From Fidelibacterota bacterium (GTDB taxonomy: Bacteria > Pseudomonadota > Alphaproteobacteria > Rhodospirillales > Rhodospirillaceae), in the NCBI GenBank assembly GCA_947476275.1, contig CANJPQ010000012.1, positions 62,001 to 126,000 on the forward strand: 64,000 bases of DNA, in the 5' to 3' direction. Both the position numbers and the translations under genes were made by a program. Position 1 is the stretch's first letter, and each line of letters opens with the position of its first letter. Shown in pieces: positions 19,300-30,329 of this stretch. A model generated the notes under the pieces. That model saw only the letters and a list, made by a program, of their open reading frames with translations, was not told where the DNA came from and searched no databases.

Positions 19300-19390
19300 T
19301 CAAGGGTGGGCGAACCGCACCATCTGCCCGGCATGCGGCGTTAGGGGGACAGATGCACGCATTTTGCGCCGCAGAATCGGAGTGTCGACG

Positions 19391-19651
19391 ATGAAGTCCC
19401 TTCGCATCGCTTTCGCGGCCCTGAGCTTGGCCGCACTGGGCGCCTGCGCGGACACCTACGGGTCCAACGGTTCCGCCAGCAGCGGAGGGTACGCCGACGG
19501 GTACGAAGCTCGTCATCGCGCCTGGTGGGCGACCCACAATCGTGAACTGGCCTACGAGCGCCGCGAGGCGATCCGCGAGCACCGCGTGTTCTGCTCCAAG
19601 GAGCCCGAGGACATGAGCTGCTCGGGCTGGTACCGCCCGAACGAGATGTAA
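19391..19651 (+). CDS. Small predicted lipoprotein, function unknown
   Basis: 86 residues. The N-terminal signal MKSLRIAFAALSLAALGAC carries a lipobox (LGAC, Cys19), giving a mature acidic/basic peptide rich in Tyr, Trp and Arg (YEARHRAWWATHNRELAYER) with two further Cys near the C-terminus (FCSKEPEDMSC). I chose the ATG at 19391. An upstream extension of the frame would read through the eno promoter and into eno antisense. It is convergent with the PhoD-type gene and divergent from eno. Confidence 0.72.
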   Translation: MKSLRIAFAALSLAALGACADTYGSNGSASSGGYADGYEARHRAWWATHNRELAYERREAIREHRVFCSKEPEDMSCSGWYRPNEM

Positions 19652-19661
19652 GCCGGGCGCT

Positions 19662-21083
19662 CTAGCGCTCTTCGAAGTAAGACCCACCGCTCTTCCAGCG
19701 CTCGTAGCGCTGCAACTCGCGCTGTCCGATTTTATCGCGCCAGGACGACACCCCGTTCTTGAGATCCGCCGTGGTCAGGGTGAGCGGCAGCCACACATTG
19801 CGCCCGTCGGGGTCATGGACCGTGAACGCCATGGTGCCCGCCCCACGCGTGTCGAACTGCAAGAAGCCAAAGTTTTCGCTTCGCGCGTAAACCTCGCGCA
19901 TGCGGATTTCCGGTCGGTGATTGATCCACACCGATTCGCACGGCTGCGCCAGCGGCGACGACACCATGTCGTACAGATCGTAGCCGCCCTTCTCCGACCA
20001 CGGGATGCAATTGAGTTCGGCGACGTGCGTATCGCCCGACAGTAAAAACACTCCGGTAATTGCGTTCGTGCGGATGAATTCGAACAGGGCATCGCGCTCG
20101 GTGACGAACGATGCCCAGGAATCGCCACCGACCCCCTTTGCCATCGACCAGCCGCTGCCTGAGATCAGCACTTTGAACACGCCCTTGCTGCGCTTCAGCC
20201 CGTCCTTCAACCACGCCAGCTGCAATGCGCCGAGCATGGTCTTGGCGGGACCGTCGGGTTCCTTGTTCGAATCGCGCCACGTGCGGTCATCGAGGAAGAA
20301 GAATTCCACGCCGCCGTAAGTGTAGGAAAAGAATACGCCCTTGGCCTCTGATGTGCCGGCGCTCGGGTTCGCCCAGTACTGCATGAACGCGCGGTAGCCA
20401 GCCTCTTTCGCCGGGCTTGTGCGGTCCTGATCGTTCAGGCCGTAGTCGTGATCGTCCCAAGTCGCGAGTTGCGGCACGGTGCGCAAAAGCGGCTGCGCCA
20501 AAGCGACGTCGCGCTGGCGGCGGTATTCCTCCGCGAACGCCGCCGGATCGACGGAATCGACATAGACATTGTCGCCCAGCCAGAAAAACAGGTCGGGCTT
20601 CACCGCCGCAACGCCCCGCCAGATCTCCTGCTCCGAATTCCAGCCGTAGCGCGCGCACGACCCGAACGCGACACTGAACTTGCCGCGCCATTTTTCGTCC
20701 GGCGCGGTACGCACGGGAAACGGCGCACGCCGCGAGAGATAGAAGTCGGCGCGGCCGTTGACCCACACCCGATAGTGATATGTCGTCGCCGGCGCGAGAT
20801 CGGGAATCTCAACGCGCACGCAGTGATCGTTATCCGCGCGCGCCATCACGGCCGCCGTCCGGCGCGGCGCTGGAAAGTCGCCGGCGATGTCGTATTCGAT
20901 CTCGACCGGGTAATCGCCGTTGACCCGCACCCAGATCGTGATCGTGTGCGGCGACACCGCACCGACCATCGGGCCTTGCAGAACCCGCGCGGTGCTTGTG
21001 ACGGCTTGTCCATGCGCAACGCCGGGCAACGCGCTAAGCCCCGCGGCCATGCCGAGCAGTTTGCGTTTCGTCAGTTTCGGCAT
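19662..21083 (-). CDS. PhoD-type alkaline phosphatase / phosphodiesterase, exported
   Basis: 473 residues with an N-terminal export signal (TKRKLLGMAAGLSALPGVAH; KR rather than RR, possibly Tat). An N-terminal Ig-like domain (about 28-125, VGAVSPHTITIWVRV, LAPATTYHYRVWVNG) is followed by a metallophosphatase domain. Metal-ligand motifs are FGSC (140-143), WLGDNVYVD (168-176), WDDHDYG (209-215) and later SGDTHVAEL. PhoD enzymes use Fe3+ and Ca2+ and act on phosphomonoesters and diesters outside the cytoplasm. No Pho box was identified upstream. It converges on the lipoprotein gene with a 10-nt gap. Confidence 0.9.
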   Translation of the reverse strand: MPKLTKRKLLGMAAGLSALPGVAHGQAVTSTARVLQGPMVGAVSPHTITIWVRVNGDYPVEIEYDIAGDFPAPRRTAAVMARADNDHCVRVEIPDLAPATTYHYRVWVNGRADFYLSRRAPFPVRTAPDEKWRGKFSVAFGSCARYGWNSEQEIWRGVAAVKPDLFFWLGDNVYVDSVDPAAFAEEYRRQRDVALAQPLLRTVPQLATWDDHDYGLNDQDRTSPAKEAGYRAFMQYWANPSAGTSEAKGVFFSYTYGGVEFFFLDDRTWRDSNKEPDGPAKTMLGALQLAWLKDGLKRSKGVFKVLISGSGWSMAKGVGGDSWASFVTERDALFEFIRTNAITGVFLLSGDTHVAELNCIPWSEKGGYDLYDMVSSPLAQPCESVWINHRPEIRMREVYARSENFGFLQFDTRGAGTMAFTVHDPDGRNVWLPLTLTTADLKNGVSSWRDKIGQRELQRYERWKSGGSYFEER

Positions 21084-21150
21084 CGCGATCCCCGCTCCCG
21101 GAAGCGCAACATTCTGACACTGGATTGCCGGATGCGCACGCCCGGCGAGG

Positions 21151-21942
21151 CTACGCTCTCGCGCGAGCGCGCATTGTGATCAGAATCACCGGCCACACCA
21201 ACGACGCGACAAGCGCCACGAAGAGTCCCAACGGCGACCCTAACGGGACGGCCACAAGGTGCAGCACCAGGAAACCGCAGGCGATCCCCGGCATGGAGCG
21301 CAAGGTCGCCGCCATGGTCGCCGCGGTGATCTCACCGCCAAGGCGCGACTGCACCGTCACGCCCAGGCTCACCGACGCCACCGGCGCGATCGCTGCGATC
21401 CCCACCACACCCGGGCCGAGGAAGCCGCTGAAGGTCACGACTGTCGCGACAAGCACAGCCACCGCCACCGCACGCAACGGCAGATCGAACCACTGCTTTC
21501 CCGCGGACGGCGCGGGCCCCTCCCGGCGCGGCGCCGGCGGAGTCAGCCAAACGCCCAGCGCAAATGAAGCCGAGGTCACAGCGACCGCCAAAAGCGGCGT
21601 CCACGGGACCACGCGCAGCACCGTCACGACAATCAGCCACACCGCCAAGGCGGCGAGCGCGGTGATGATCGTGCCGAAGCGCGGCGCCAGCCAGTGATAC
21701 GCCAGCAGGAACGCCGCAGTCGCGGGGAAGCTCGCAAGGCTCGACAAGGCACTCGCCGCGATGAACGACGAGTCTTGCTGCATCGACAGCAGCACATAGG
21801 CCGGACCGGCAGACACCGGCAGACTGACGACGATTCCGCCCCAGAACGGACCCGCGCGCTCAGCTGCGAGTGACGCGCCCACGACCACCGTCGCAGCGGT
21901 GGCCATGCGCACCAGCACCGGCAGAAGCAGCGGATCTGTCAT
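21151..21942 (-). CDS. Multi-pass membrane protein, function unknown
   Basis: 263 residues with about 7-8 hydrophobic segments, a short cytoplasmic loop (APRREGPAPSAGKQWFD, about 147-163) in the middle, and Ser/Gly-rich repeats such as PFWGGIVVSLPVSAGPAYVL and GEITAATMAATLRSMPGIAC that could reflect an internal duplication. I do not recognise the family. It starts 9 nt after the kdsA stop codon and is probably co-transcribed with it. Confidence 0.75.
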   Translation of the reverse strand: MTDPLLLPVLVRMATAATVVVGASLAAERAGPFWGGIVVSLPVSAGPAYVLLSMQQDSSFIAASALSSLASFPATAAFLLAYHWLAPRFGTIITALAALAVWLIVVTVLRVVPWTPLLAVAVTSASFALGVWLTPPAPRREGPAPSAGKQWFDLPLRAVAVAVLVATVVTFSGFLGPGVVGIAAIAPVASVSLGVTVQSRLGGEITAATMAATLRSMPGIACGFLVLHLVAVPLGSPLGLFVALVASLVWPVILITMRARARA

Positions 21943-21951
21943 GTCGTAAAA

Positions 21952-22803
21952 TCAGATTATGATCGGATGTTTCTTCGCCAGCGCGTCGAACGCCTGAAGC
22001 ATGGCGAGCACCTTCGGCATATCCTTCAGGTGAATCATGTTCGGCCCATCGGACGGCGCATTGTCCGGATCCGGGTGCGTCTCCATGAACACCGCCGCGA
22101 TGCCGAGCGACACGGCGGCGCGGGCGATCACGGGCGCGAACTCGCGCTGCCCGCCGGAACTCGTCCCCTGCCCGCCGGGCTGCTGGACCGCATGGGTCGC
22201 GTCCATCACCACGGGACAGCCGGTCTTGGCCATGATCGGCAGACCGCGCATATCGGTGACGAGGGTGTTGTAGCCGAAGGACACGCCGCGCTCGGTCACG
22301 AGCACATTGCGATTGCCGGTGGAGTCCACTTTGGAGATCACGTTCGCCATGTCCCAGGGCGCCAGGAATTGACCCTTCTTGACGTTGATCACCGCGCCCG
22401 TTTTCCCCGCCGCGAGCAACAGATCGGTCTGGCGGCACAGGAACGCCGGGATCTGCAGCACGCTGACGACTTCCGCAACGAGTGCGCAGTGCTCGATCTC
22501 ATGCACGTCGGTCAGCGTCGGAATGCCGAGGCTGTCGCGAATTTCCGCGAACACCGGCAGGGACTCTTTCAGGCCGATCCCGCGCTTGCCGCCAACGGAG
22601 GTGCGGTTCGCCTTGTCATAGGAGGATTTGTAGACCAGCCCGATGCCGAGGACTGCGGTCATCTCTTTCAGGGCCGTGGCGACCTCGAGCGCATGGGCCC
22701 TGCTCTCCATCTGGCAAGGACCGGCGATGATCGCCAGAGGTAGATCGTTGCCGAAGGTCAGGTTGCCGACCTTGACGTGACGCTGTGCGGGGGGTTCGTT
22801 CAT
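21952..22803 (-). CDS. kdsA: 3-deoxy-8-phosphooctulonate (Kdo-8-phosphate) synthase
   Basis: 283 residues. It condenses arabinose 5-phosphate with PEP in the Kdo pathway for LPS inner core. TIM-barrel family motifs are IIAGPCQMESRAHALEVA, KSSYDKANRTSVGGKRGIGL, LTDVHEIEHC, IPAFLCRQTDLLLAAGKTG, KKGQFLAPWDM and ATHAVQQPGGQGTSSGGQRE. The Asn preserved in YDKANRTS is typical of the metal-independent type. Its PEP substrate comes from enolase, which lies in the same cluster. Confidence 0.97.
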   Translation of the reverse strand: MNEPPAQRHVKVGNLTFGNDLPLAIIAGPCQMESRAHALEVATALKEMTAVLGIGLVYKSSYDKANRTSVGGKRGIGLKESLPVFAEIRDSLGIPTLTDVHEIEHCALVAEVVSVLQIPAFLCRQTDLLLAAGKTGAVINVKKGQFLAPWDMANVISKVDSTGNRNVLVTERGVSFGYNTLVTDMRGLPIMAKTGCPVVMDATHAVQQPGGQGTSSGGQREFAPVIARAAVSLGIAAVFMETHPDPDNAPSDGPNMIHLKDMPKVLAMLQAFDALAKKHPIII

Positions 22804-22871
22804 GGGCGGGAATATACGGGCCGACGCGGCAAACCGCCACGTTCAACACGGGCCATGTATCTAACCGATTT

Positions 22872-22897
22872 GTCACCCCGGCGAAGGCCGGGGTGAC
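22872..22897. repeat. 26-bp perfect palindromic repeat
   Basis: GTCACCCCGG and its exact reverse complement flank a CGAAGG loop. The arms share the GTCA(C/T)CCCGG end with the two larger palindromic elements of this window, so it may be a solo hairpin of the same family. It lies between the second methyltransferase gene and kdsA and could act as a transcript stabiliser or weak terminator. Confidence 0.65.
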
Positions 22898-22923
22898 GGG
22901 CGAAGGGCGGGCGCCGTCGCGCG

Positions 22924-24108
22924 CTAAGCCTGCTTCGTGCCCACCATGTTGCCCGTCTTGCCGGGCGCAGCCATGCCCATCGCGGAGCCTTGGCCGTCCA
23001 TGGTCAGCTTGAGCCCTGCGCCGCGGATCGCGCCGGCGAAATCCATTTCCGCATAGTCCAGGCGATGGACTTCGTTGTTCCAGCGGTGATCCCACCAGCT
23101 GCGGAACTTGCCGTAGGCCGCCTTCGGCGGCGAGCCCGCGGTGTAGAAGTCGATCGGATAGAACACACCGCCGGTCCGCAGCACGCGGTTGGTTTCCTTG
23201 ATGATCTGACGCGCGGCGTCCGACGTCACTTCATGGAACATGATGTTCGAGGTGACGATGTCGAAGTGGTTGTCCGGGAAGCTCGTCTCTTCAGCCAAGC
23301 GCTGCGCAAAGTGCACTTCGGACCCGATATTGCGTGCGCGCATGTGGGCGTAGCGCACCATCGGCGCGCCGATGTCGATGCCCCAGACTTCCGCTTCCGG
23401 GAAACGTTCCTTCAGCGCCACGGTCAACTGACCGCACGAGCAGCCGAGATCGAGGATGCGCTTGACCTTCCCATCAGCCGGCATCGCGATGCGCGCAGCG
23501 AGCGCCTTGTGCATCTCGTCCTGATTGTTGTGGCCGGTGAAGAAGTTGTTCGTACCGTAGTGATAGATGTGGCCGGCGAAGGCATCGCCCACGTAGCCGC
23601 CGGGTTGGATGTGGATTTCATGCGCCGTGTATTCCGGGGTCTTCATGGTCGGGTACATGGTCAACGTACCCGGGCCCTTCTTGTCGGCGGCTTCCATCTC
23701 GGAGAGATAGAAATCTTCCTTCGAATGGAACTCTCCCTGCAGTTCCTTCCACATCATGTTCTGGGTGGTGAGCCAGGCTTGGCTGCTCTCCATCAGGATC
23801 GGATCTTTCTCCATGATCTGGGCGACCTTGATGAACGGCAGTTCAACGCTCGGGTCGATGCCGGCGTTCTTCAGAACGACCAGGGAGCGCGCCTCGGCAA
23901 CTTTGCGGAAATCGTTGTTCACCCAGCCGCGGAAGCTGGTGAGAAAATCCTCGCGGGATTCCAGCGCCAGGTTCGGCAGACGCTTCAGGCGTCCGGTTGA
24001 ACCGCGCGGCCATCCGTCCGCCATCTCGTTGGCGTAAGCCTGCAACGTCGGCAGAACCCCGGCGACGGCAGCAGTGGTGGCGGCAAGCAAGCGGCGGCGA
24101 TTGATCAT
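22924..24108 (-). CDS. SAM-dependent methyltransferase with twin-arginine-like signal peptide (paralogue 2)
   Basis: 394 residues. It begins MINRRRLLAATTAAVAGVLP, a Tat-like signal ending near QAYA-N (residue 27). It shares the paralogue's domain order: a helical domain (TGRLKRL, DFLTSFRGWVNNDFRKV, HEIHIQPGGYVGDAFAGHI), then a class I methyltransferase fold (motif I ILDLGCSCG, about 218-226; VWGIDIGAPMVRYAH), and the shared WWDHRWNNEV near the end. I used the ATG at 24108, which has a GGGAGGC RBS. A longer frame upstream runs into the acyltransferase gene. Function unknown. It interrupts the usual pyrG-kdsA adjacency. Confidence 0.8.
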   Translation of the reverse strand: MINRRRLLAATTAAVAGVLPTLQAYANEMADGWPRGSTGRLKRLPNLALESREDFLTSFRGWVNNDFRKVAEARSLVVLKNAGIDPSVELPFIKVAQIMEKDPILMESSQAWLTTQNMMWKELQGEFHSKEDFYLSEMEAADKKGPGTLTMYPTMKTPEYTAHEIHIQPGGYVGDAFAGHIYHYGTNNFFTGHNNQDEMHKALAARIAMPADGKVKRILDLGCSCGQLTVALKERFPEAEVWGIDIGAPMVRYAHMRARNIGSEVHFAQRLAEETSFPDNHFDIVTSNIMFHEVTSDAARQIIKETNRVLRTGGVFYPIDFYTAGSPPKAAYGKFRSWWDHRWNNEVHRLDYAEMDFAGAIRGAGLKLTMDGQGSAMGMAAPGKTGNMVGTKQA

Positions 24109-24145
24109 GGAAGCCTCCCTGAAGGGCGATGCTCCCAGTGTGAAC

Positions 24146-25122
24146 CTACGGGGCGCGGCGCTCAAGCCCGGGCGTTTCCAAAAGACGTCCCAGGCGGACG
24201 AAGGGTTTCTCGACCGCCGCGGTGAAGACGGCGCCGACGGCAACGGCCACCAGGGCACCCGTCGCAAACATCGCCGCCGGGGGCAGCCCCGCCACCGCGA
24301 ACACCGCACCCATTATCAAGGAATGATAGAGATACGTGCTGTAGGACGTGATCCCCAGGAACACGAGCACCCGGTTGCGCGCACCGGCACGGACCGCACC
24401 GACGAATAGCGCTGCGGACCCGACCAAATACCCCGCAGACCAAAGGTTCATGCGGTCCAGGAACGCGACCAGGCTCAGCGCCAGCACGCCCGTCACGACC
24501 GCGACCCGCACCAGGGAAGCGCGGCTCCACCCCGCCTCCTCCGCCAACGCCAGTTCGATGCCGAGATAGAACACCGGGAAATACGCCAGCGTCATGCTGC
24601 CGTGCCCGCGCACCGCCCACGCCACCGCCTCAAGCGCCAACAGTCCCGCGAGCACGAGATGCATGTGCCGCCGCCCGAGCACGGCGTACTGAACCGCAAT
24701 GAAGGCGTAGAACTTGATCTCGATCAGCAGCGTCCAGAACACGCCGCTAACATCCCCGGTGCCGAGTAGGTCGGCGACGGCGAGCGCGTCGGCGGCGTAA
24801 GCCTTCCAGCCGAAGTGAGCCGCCGCCGGCAGCGTAAAATCGAGCGCGAGGATCACAAGGATCGCAATCCAATAGGACGGCAGCACCTTGAAGAACCGGC
24901 GCGACAGAAACACCGGCAACTGCTCGCGCTCCACGCTGCGGAAGATCAGATAACCGCTCAACAGGAAGAACAGCGTCACCCCGCCCCGCCCCAGCGCCAT
25001 CACCGCGCTATCGGGGTCCGCGCCGATTCCTACGCCCGCGAGCCCGTGCGAACACACCACCGCACCGATCGCGACACCACGAAGGGAATCGAGCGATCCG
25101 GATCGGGTCGTGCTTGGGGACA

Positions 25123-25123
<1 letters not shown>
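24146..25123 (-). CDS. Acyltransferase 3 (OafA-like) membrane protein
   Basis: 325 residues, polytopic (about 9-10 helices). The signature of the acyltransferase-3 family is the N-terminal SLDSLRGVAIGAVVCSHGLA (His26 in the catalytic SH region), GGVTLFFLLSGYLIFRSV and FLSRRFFKVLPSYW. Such proteins O-acylate extracytoplasmic sugars of LPS, exopolysaccharide or peptidoglycan. The GTG start overlaps the pyrG stop codon by 1 nt (TAGTG), indicating translational coupling to CTP synthase. Substrate unknown. Confidence 0.88.
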
Positions 25124-26757
<1,634 letters not shown>

Positions 26758-26922
26758 CTAATCTACCTCAACACCTAGCGGCGGCAAGCCGCCACGACAC
26801 AAAATATAATCCACAGCCTCGCGCTGTCCCCGGGATGGCCGCGCGCGCGAGCGCACCGCCCGCGCGCGCATGCGCGCATCGCCAATGTCGCACATCGGCG
26901 GCGGGATCGTTTGCCGCGAAGC

Positions 26923-27288
26923 TTAGTTGTTCGGAACGGTCGGGACGCTGGGAACGGCAGGTGCGGCCGGAGCCGCCGGGGATGCCGCCGGCTGGTCATT
27001 GAGCCGCGGCACGCTCGGGCCACTCATCGGCTCTTCCATGATCGACGTCGCCTGATGGGCTGGGCGCCCCAGCAGCGCGAGCCCAATGCTGGTCGCGAAG
27101 AATGCCAAGCCGAGGATCGACGTCGCGCGGCTGAGGGGATTCGGCCGGGCCCGCGGCCGCATCATGCTCTCCACCGACGTCCCACCGCCGACGCCCGCCC
27201 CGGCACTGCCCTCGGACTTCTGGAGCAGAATGAAGCCGATCATCACCACTGCGATGATCAGATGAATGGCGACGAGTGCGTTAACCAT
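26923..27288 (-). CDS. secG: Preprotein translocase subunit SecG
   Basis: 121 residues with two transmembrane helices (about 2-22 and 57-75) joined by the family loop LLQKSEGSAGAGVGGGTSVE. The C-terminal extension (about 85-121) is Pro/Ala-rich, as in many alphaproteobacterial SecG proteins. SecG associates with SecYE and assists SecA-driven export. The gene sits between tpiA and pyrG. Confidence 0.94.
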   Translation of the reverse strand: MVNALVAIHLIIAVVMIGFILLQKSEGSAGAGVGGGTSVESMMRPRARPNPLSRATSILGLAFFATSIGLALLGRPAHQATSIMEEPMSGPSVPRLNDQPAASPAAPAAPAVPSVPTVPNN

Positions 27289-27424
27289 CGGTGGTTCTCG
27301 AATGGGGGTTCGGCAGGCCGGCCAAAGTCACCGGAAATGTGGGGCGACTTTTAGACGCTCGCCAGGGGTGTGACCAGGGAATTTTCGGGGTTTTTGGGGG
27401 CGCGGACGGCCACTTAGAGGCCGC

Positions 27425-28174
27425 TTACCCTACGGGGCAGCCCTCGATAATCTTCCAGAAATCCACCGCATCCAGGCTCGCTCCGCCCACCAGAGCGCCA
27501 TTCACACCCTCCGCGGCAAGCACCTGGGCGGCGTTGCTGCCCTTCACGGAGCCGCCGTAAAGGATACGCAAGCTGCCCCCGCCGTGGCGCTGTTCGAACA
27601 GGGCCCGGATCTGGCGATGGACCTCGGCAATCTCAGGCACGGTCGGGGTTCGGCCGGTGCCGATGGCCCAGACCGGCTCATAGGCAATGACCGTGTTTTC
27701 CGCGGTAGCCCCGGGCGGCAGCGAGCCCTCGACCTGACGTTTGATAATGGCGGCGGTCTCGCCCCGGTCGCGTTCAGCTTCGGTTTCCCCGACGCACACG
27801 ATCGGGATCAAACCGGCCGATTGGGCCGCGGCGGCCTTGGATTGCACCAGGGCATCGGTCTCGCCGTGGTCCGCCCGGCGCTCGGAATGGCCGACGATGA
27901 CGTATTTGCAGCCGACGTCCTTGAGCAGCCAGGCGCTGGTATCGCCGGTATGGGCGCCTTTCTCCTTCGGATGGCAATCCTGCGCGCCGAGCGCAACCGC
28001 CCCGTCCCGGATCACCCAGCCCACGATCGGGACCAAGGGACCAGGCGGGCACAACGCAACCTCCGGCAGCGGTCCGACCGCGCCCTTCAGCTTGCCGGCC
28101 ACCGCTTCTGCCAAGGCGCGCGCCGAGGCGGAGGTTCCGTTCATTTTCCAATTGCCGGCAATCAGGGCTCGCAT
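27425..28174 (-). CDS. tpiA: Triosephosphate isomerase
   Basis: 249 residues. It interconverts dihydroxyacetone phosphate and glyceraldehyde 3-phosphate. The N-terminal AGNWKMNGT gives substrate-binding Asn8 and Lys10. VGHSERRADHGETD contains the electrophile His, and AYEPVWAIGTG the catalytic Glu. C-terminal ILYGGSVKGSNA is the phosphate-binding loop. The ATG at 28174 was chosen by family alignment; the frame continues 22 residues upstream. It is divergent from ppiD. Confidence 0.97.
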   Translation of the reverse strand: MRALIAGNWKMNGTSASARALAEAVAGKLKGAVGPLPEVALCPPGPLVPIVGWVIRDGAVALGAQDCHPKEKGAHTGDTSAWLLKDVGCKYVIVGHSERRADHGETDALVQSKAAAAQSAGLIPIVCVGETEAERDRGETAAIIKRQVEGSLPPGATAENTVIAYEPVWAIGTGRTPTVPEIAEVHRQIRALFEQRHGGGSLRILYGGSVKGSNAAQVLAAEGVNGALVGGASLDAVDFWKIIEGCPVG

Positions 28175-28352
28175 GTCGCACTCTCGCAGAGGGTAAAAAC
28201 GCGGCGGCAGAGTACCGTTTTTGGCGCCGGGAAGTGGCAAAAAAGCAGTCTTCTGCGGTGCTTGCGAGGGGTTGGGTCGGCACCTATGATGCCGCCGTTT
28301 TTCAGGCCCCCCCGTTCAAAGTCCATTGGGGGCCGATCCCATAGGCGCTCCC

Positions 28353-30260
28353 ATGATCCAGACCTTTACCGACTTCATCAAGAACAGCTGGATTTGGAAG
28401 GCCTTCCTCGGCCTGATCGCCCTCAGCTTCGGTGTTTGGGGCGTGGGTGACGTGATCGCCCCGGGCATGGACCCGAACATCGCCGTTGCGGTCGGCCGGA
28501 CCGACATTACCGCCGACGACCTTCAAAACCGCTTCCGTCGCGAGTTGGAGCAGTACAAGAAGCAGCTCGGGCGCACGGTCGACGCGCCGGAGATCAAGCG
28601 CTCGATCCTCGTCGCCCTGGTGCAGGACATGAGCCGCGCCGCCACCGTGGACGCGGTCGCCCAGGACATGGGCGTCGTGATCACCGACGCACGGCTGCGC
28701 GAAACGATCCGCCAGCAGAGCGCCTTCAAGGACGAAACCGGATCATTCAGCCAGCTTCAGTACAGCCGCGTGCTCTATGACAACAACCTGACGGAGCGCA
28801 TGTTCCTGAAGTCCTTCAGCGCCGAAATCCGTCAGAACGCGGTGCTTCAGCCGGTGGCGGCCAGCGGCGCGGCCCCGAAGGCGATGGTCGACGCCCTCCT
28901 CGCCTACCGCGGCGAGACGCGCATCGCCGATTCCGTTCTGATCAACGCCTCCGCGCTGCCGGCGCCCACCGCGCCGACCGACGCCGAGCTGAAGAAGACC
29001 TATGACGACAACGTCGCCGCGTTCACGGCGCCGGAGTATCGCAAGGTGACGGCGGTCGTGGTCCGCGCAGAGGACCTCGCCGACCCCGCCAGCATCACCG
29101 AAGAGCAGATGAAGGCGTACTACGCCGAAAACCAGGCGCGCTATCGCACCCATGAAGTCCGCACCCTCCATCAGCTGATCTTCGATTCCAAGGAGAAGGC
29201 CGAAGCCGCGCGCGCCAAAGCGGCGCCCGGCGACAAGCTGATCAATATCTCCCAGAAGGCCACCGCCGGCCCGGTTGCGGATTTGGGCGAGGTCGCGAAG
29301 GACTCAGCCCTCGCGAAGACCCTCGGCTCTGCGTACGACACGCCAGTTGGCGAGATCAGTCAGCCGTTCGAGACCGACCTCGGCTGGCACTTGCTGGAAG
29401 TCGCCAATGTCAAACCCGAGGTCGTGCAGGACTACGTGTCCGTGAGCGCCCAGATCCGTCAAACCCTCGCCGCCGACAAAGGCGTCGACGCGCTTTACGA
29501 TGCCTCCACCGCGCTCGACGACGGCATCGTTGCCGGCACGCCATTTCCTGATCTTGCCGAGAAGGTCGGCGGCAAAGTCGTCACCGTGGAAGCGACCGAC
29601 GCCTACGGCAAGGATCCGCGCGGCCTGGAAGCAAAGGGCCTTTTCGACAACGAGAACTTCCTCCAAGCCGCGTTCGCGCTGCCGGTCGGCGAAGGCAAGA
29701 TGAACGAGCTCCCCAAGGGCTACTACGCGGTAAAGGTCGAATCCGCCACGCCGGCAAAGGCCAAGCCGTTCGAAGAGGTAAAGCCGGAAGTGATCGCCAT
29801 CGCCGTGAAGCAGAAGCGCATCGATGCCGCCCGCGAGATCGCCGACAAGCTGACCAAGGACGCCGGGGGTTCAACCTCGCTGGCCGCCATCGCTGCGAAG
29901 GAAAAGCTCACCGTCGTCCAGATCGGGCCGGTCACGCGCTTCGGCGAGCCTCTGCGCAACGACATCATCATCGATCAGAAGCGCGCCAGCCCAGAACTCC
30001 TGGATAAGCTGTTCCGCGCCAAGGTCGGCGACACGGTCAACGCGCCAGTGGTCGATGGCGTGATGATCGCGCGCCTGCGTGAGATCATCCCGGCCGCAAG
30101 CAACCTCGATCTCAAAATGCAGGAAGCTCCGGTCGCCGAGAACCTGCGCAAGAGCGTGGGCAACGATCTTGTGGCCGCCATGAACCGCTCGTTCGCGGAT
30201 CGCTATCCCGCGAAGATCAACAACGAGACTTTGGAATCCCTGGCAGGCAAGATGAACTAG
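28353..30260 (+). CDS. ppiD: PpiD-type membrane-anchored peptidylprolyl isomerase (SurA-like)
   Basis: 635 residues. A short N-terminal cytoplasmic segment and one transmembrane helix (about 13-33, WKAFLGLIALSFGVWGVGDV) are followed by a large periplasmic region: a SurA N-like helical domain (about 50-235), a PPIC parvulin domain (about 250-365) and a C-terminal chaperone-like region. PpiD proteins sit near the Sec translocon and assist folding of exported proteins. The tpiA/ppiD/trpE arrangement is typical of alphaproteobacteria. The start is the Met of MIQTFTDFIKNSW; a Met 9 codons upstream is in frame but less likely. Confidence 0.92.
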   Translation: MIQTFTDFIKNSWIWKAFLGLIALSFGVWGVGDVIAPGMDPNIAVAVGRTDITADDLQNRFRRELEQYKKQLGRTVDAPEIKRSILVALVQDMSRAATVDAVAQDMGVVITDARLRETIRQQSAFKDETGSFSQLQYSRVLYDNNLTERMFLKSFSAEIRQNAVLQPVAASGAAPKAMVDALLAYRGETRIADSVLINASALPAPTAPTDAELKKTYDDNVAAFTAPEYRKVTAVVVRAEDLADPASITEEQMKAYYAENQARYRTHEVRTLHQLIFDSKEKAEAARAKAAPGDKLINISQKATAGPVADLGEVAKDSALAKTLGSAYDTPVGEISQPFETDLGWHLLEVANVKPEVVQDYVSVSAQIRQTLAADKGVDALYDASTALDDGIVAGTPFPDLAEKVGGKVVTVEATDAYGKDPRGLEAKGLFDNENFLQAAFALPVGEGKMNELPKGYYAVKVESATPAKAKPFEEVKPEVIAIAVKQKRIDAAREIADKLTKDAGGSTSLAAIAAKEKLTVVQIGPVTRFGEPLRNDIIIDQKRASPELLDKLFRAKVGDTVNAPVVDGVMIARLREIIPAASNLDLKMQEAPVAENLRKSVGNDLVAAMNRSFADRYPAKINNETLESLAGKMN

Positions 30261-30329
30261 CGGTGCGATCTTCGTCGCCGCGACCGAAACTGGTCGAAGG
30301 CGCGGGCGACCCGCCTTTGGAATACGACG

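Noticed and set aside
30261-30329. trp attenuator or leader peptide upstream of trpE
   Set aside because: The 69-bp gap shows no run of Trp codons and no alternative hairpin pair.
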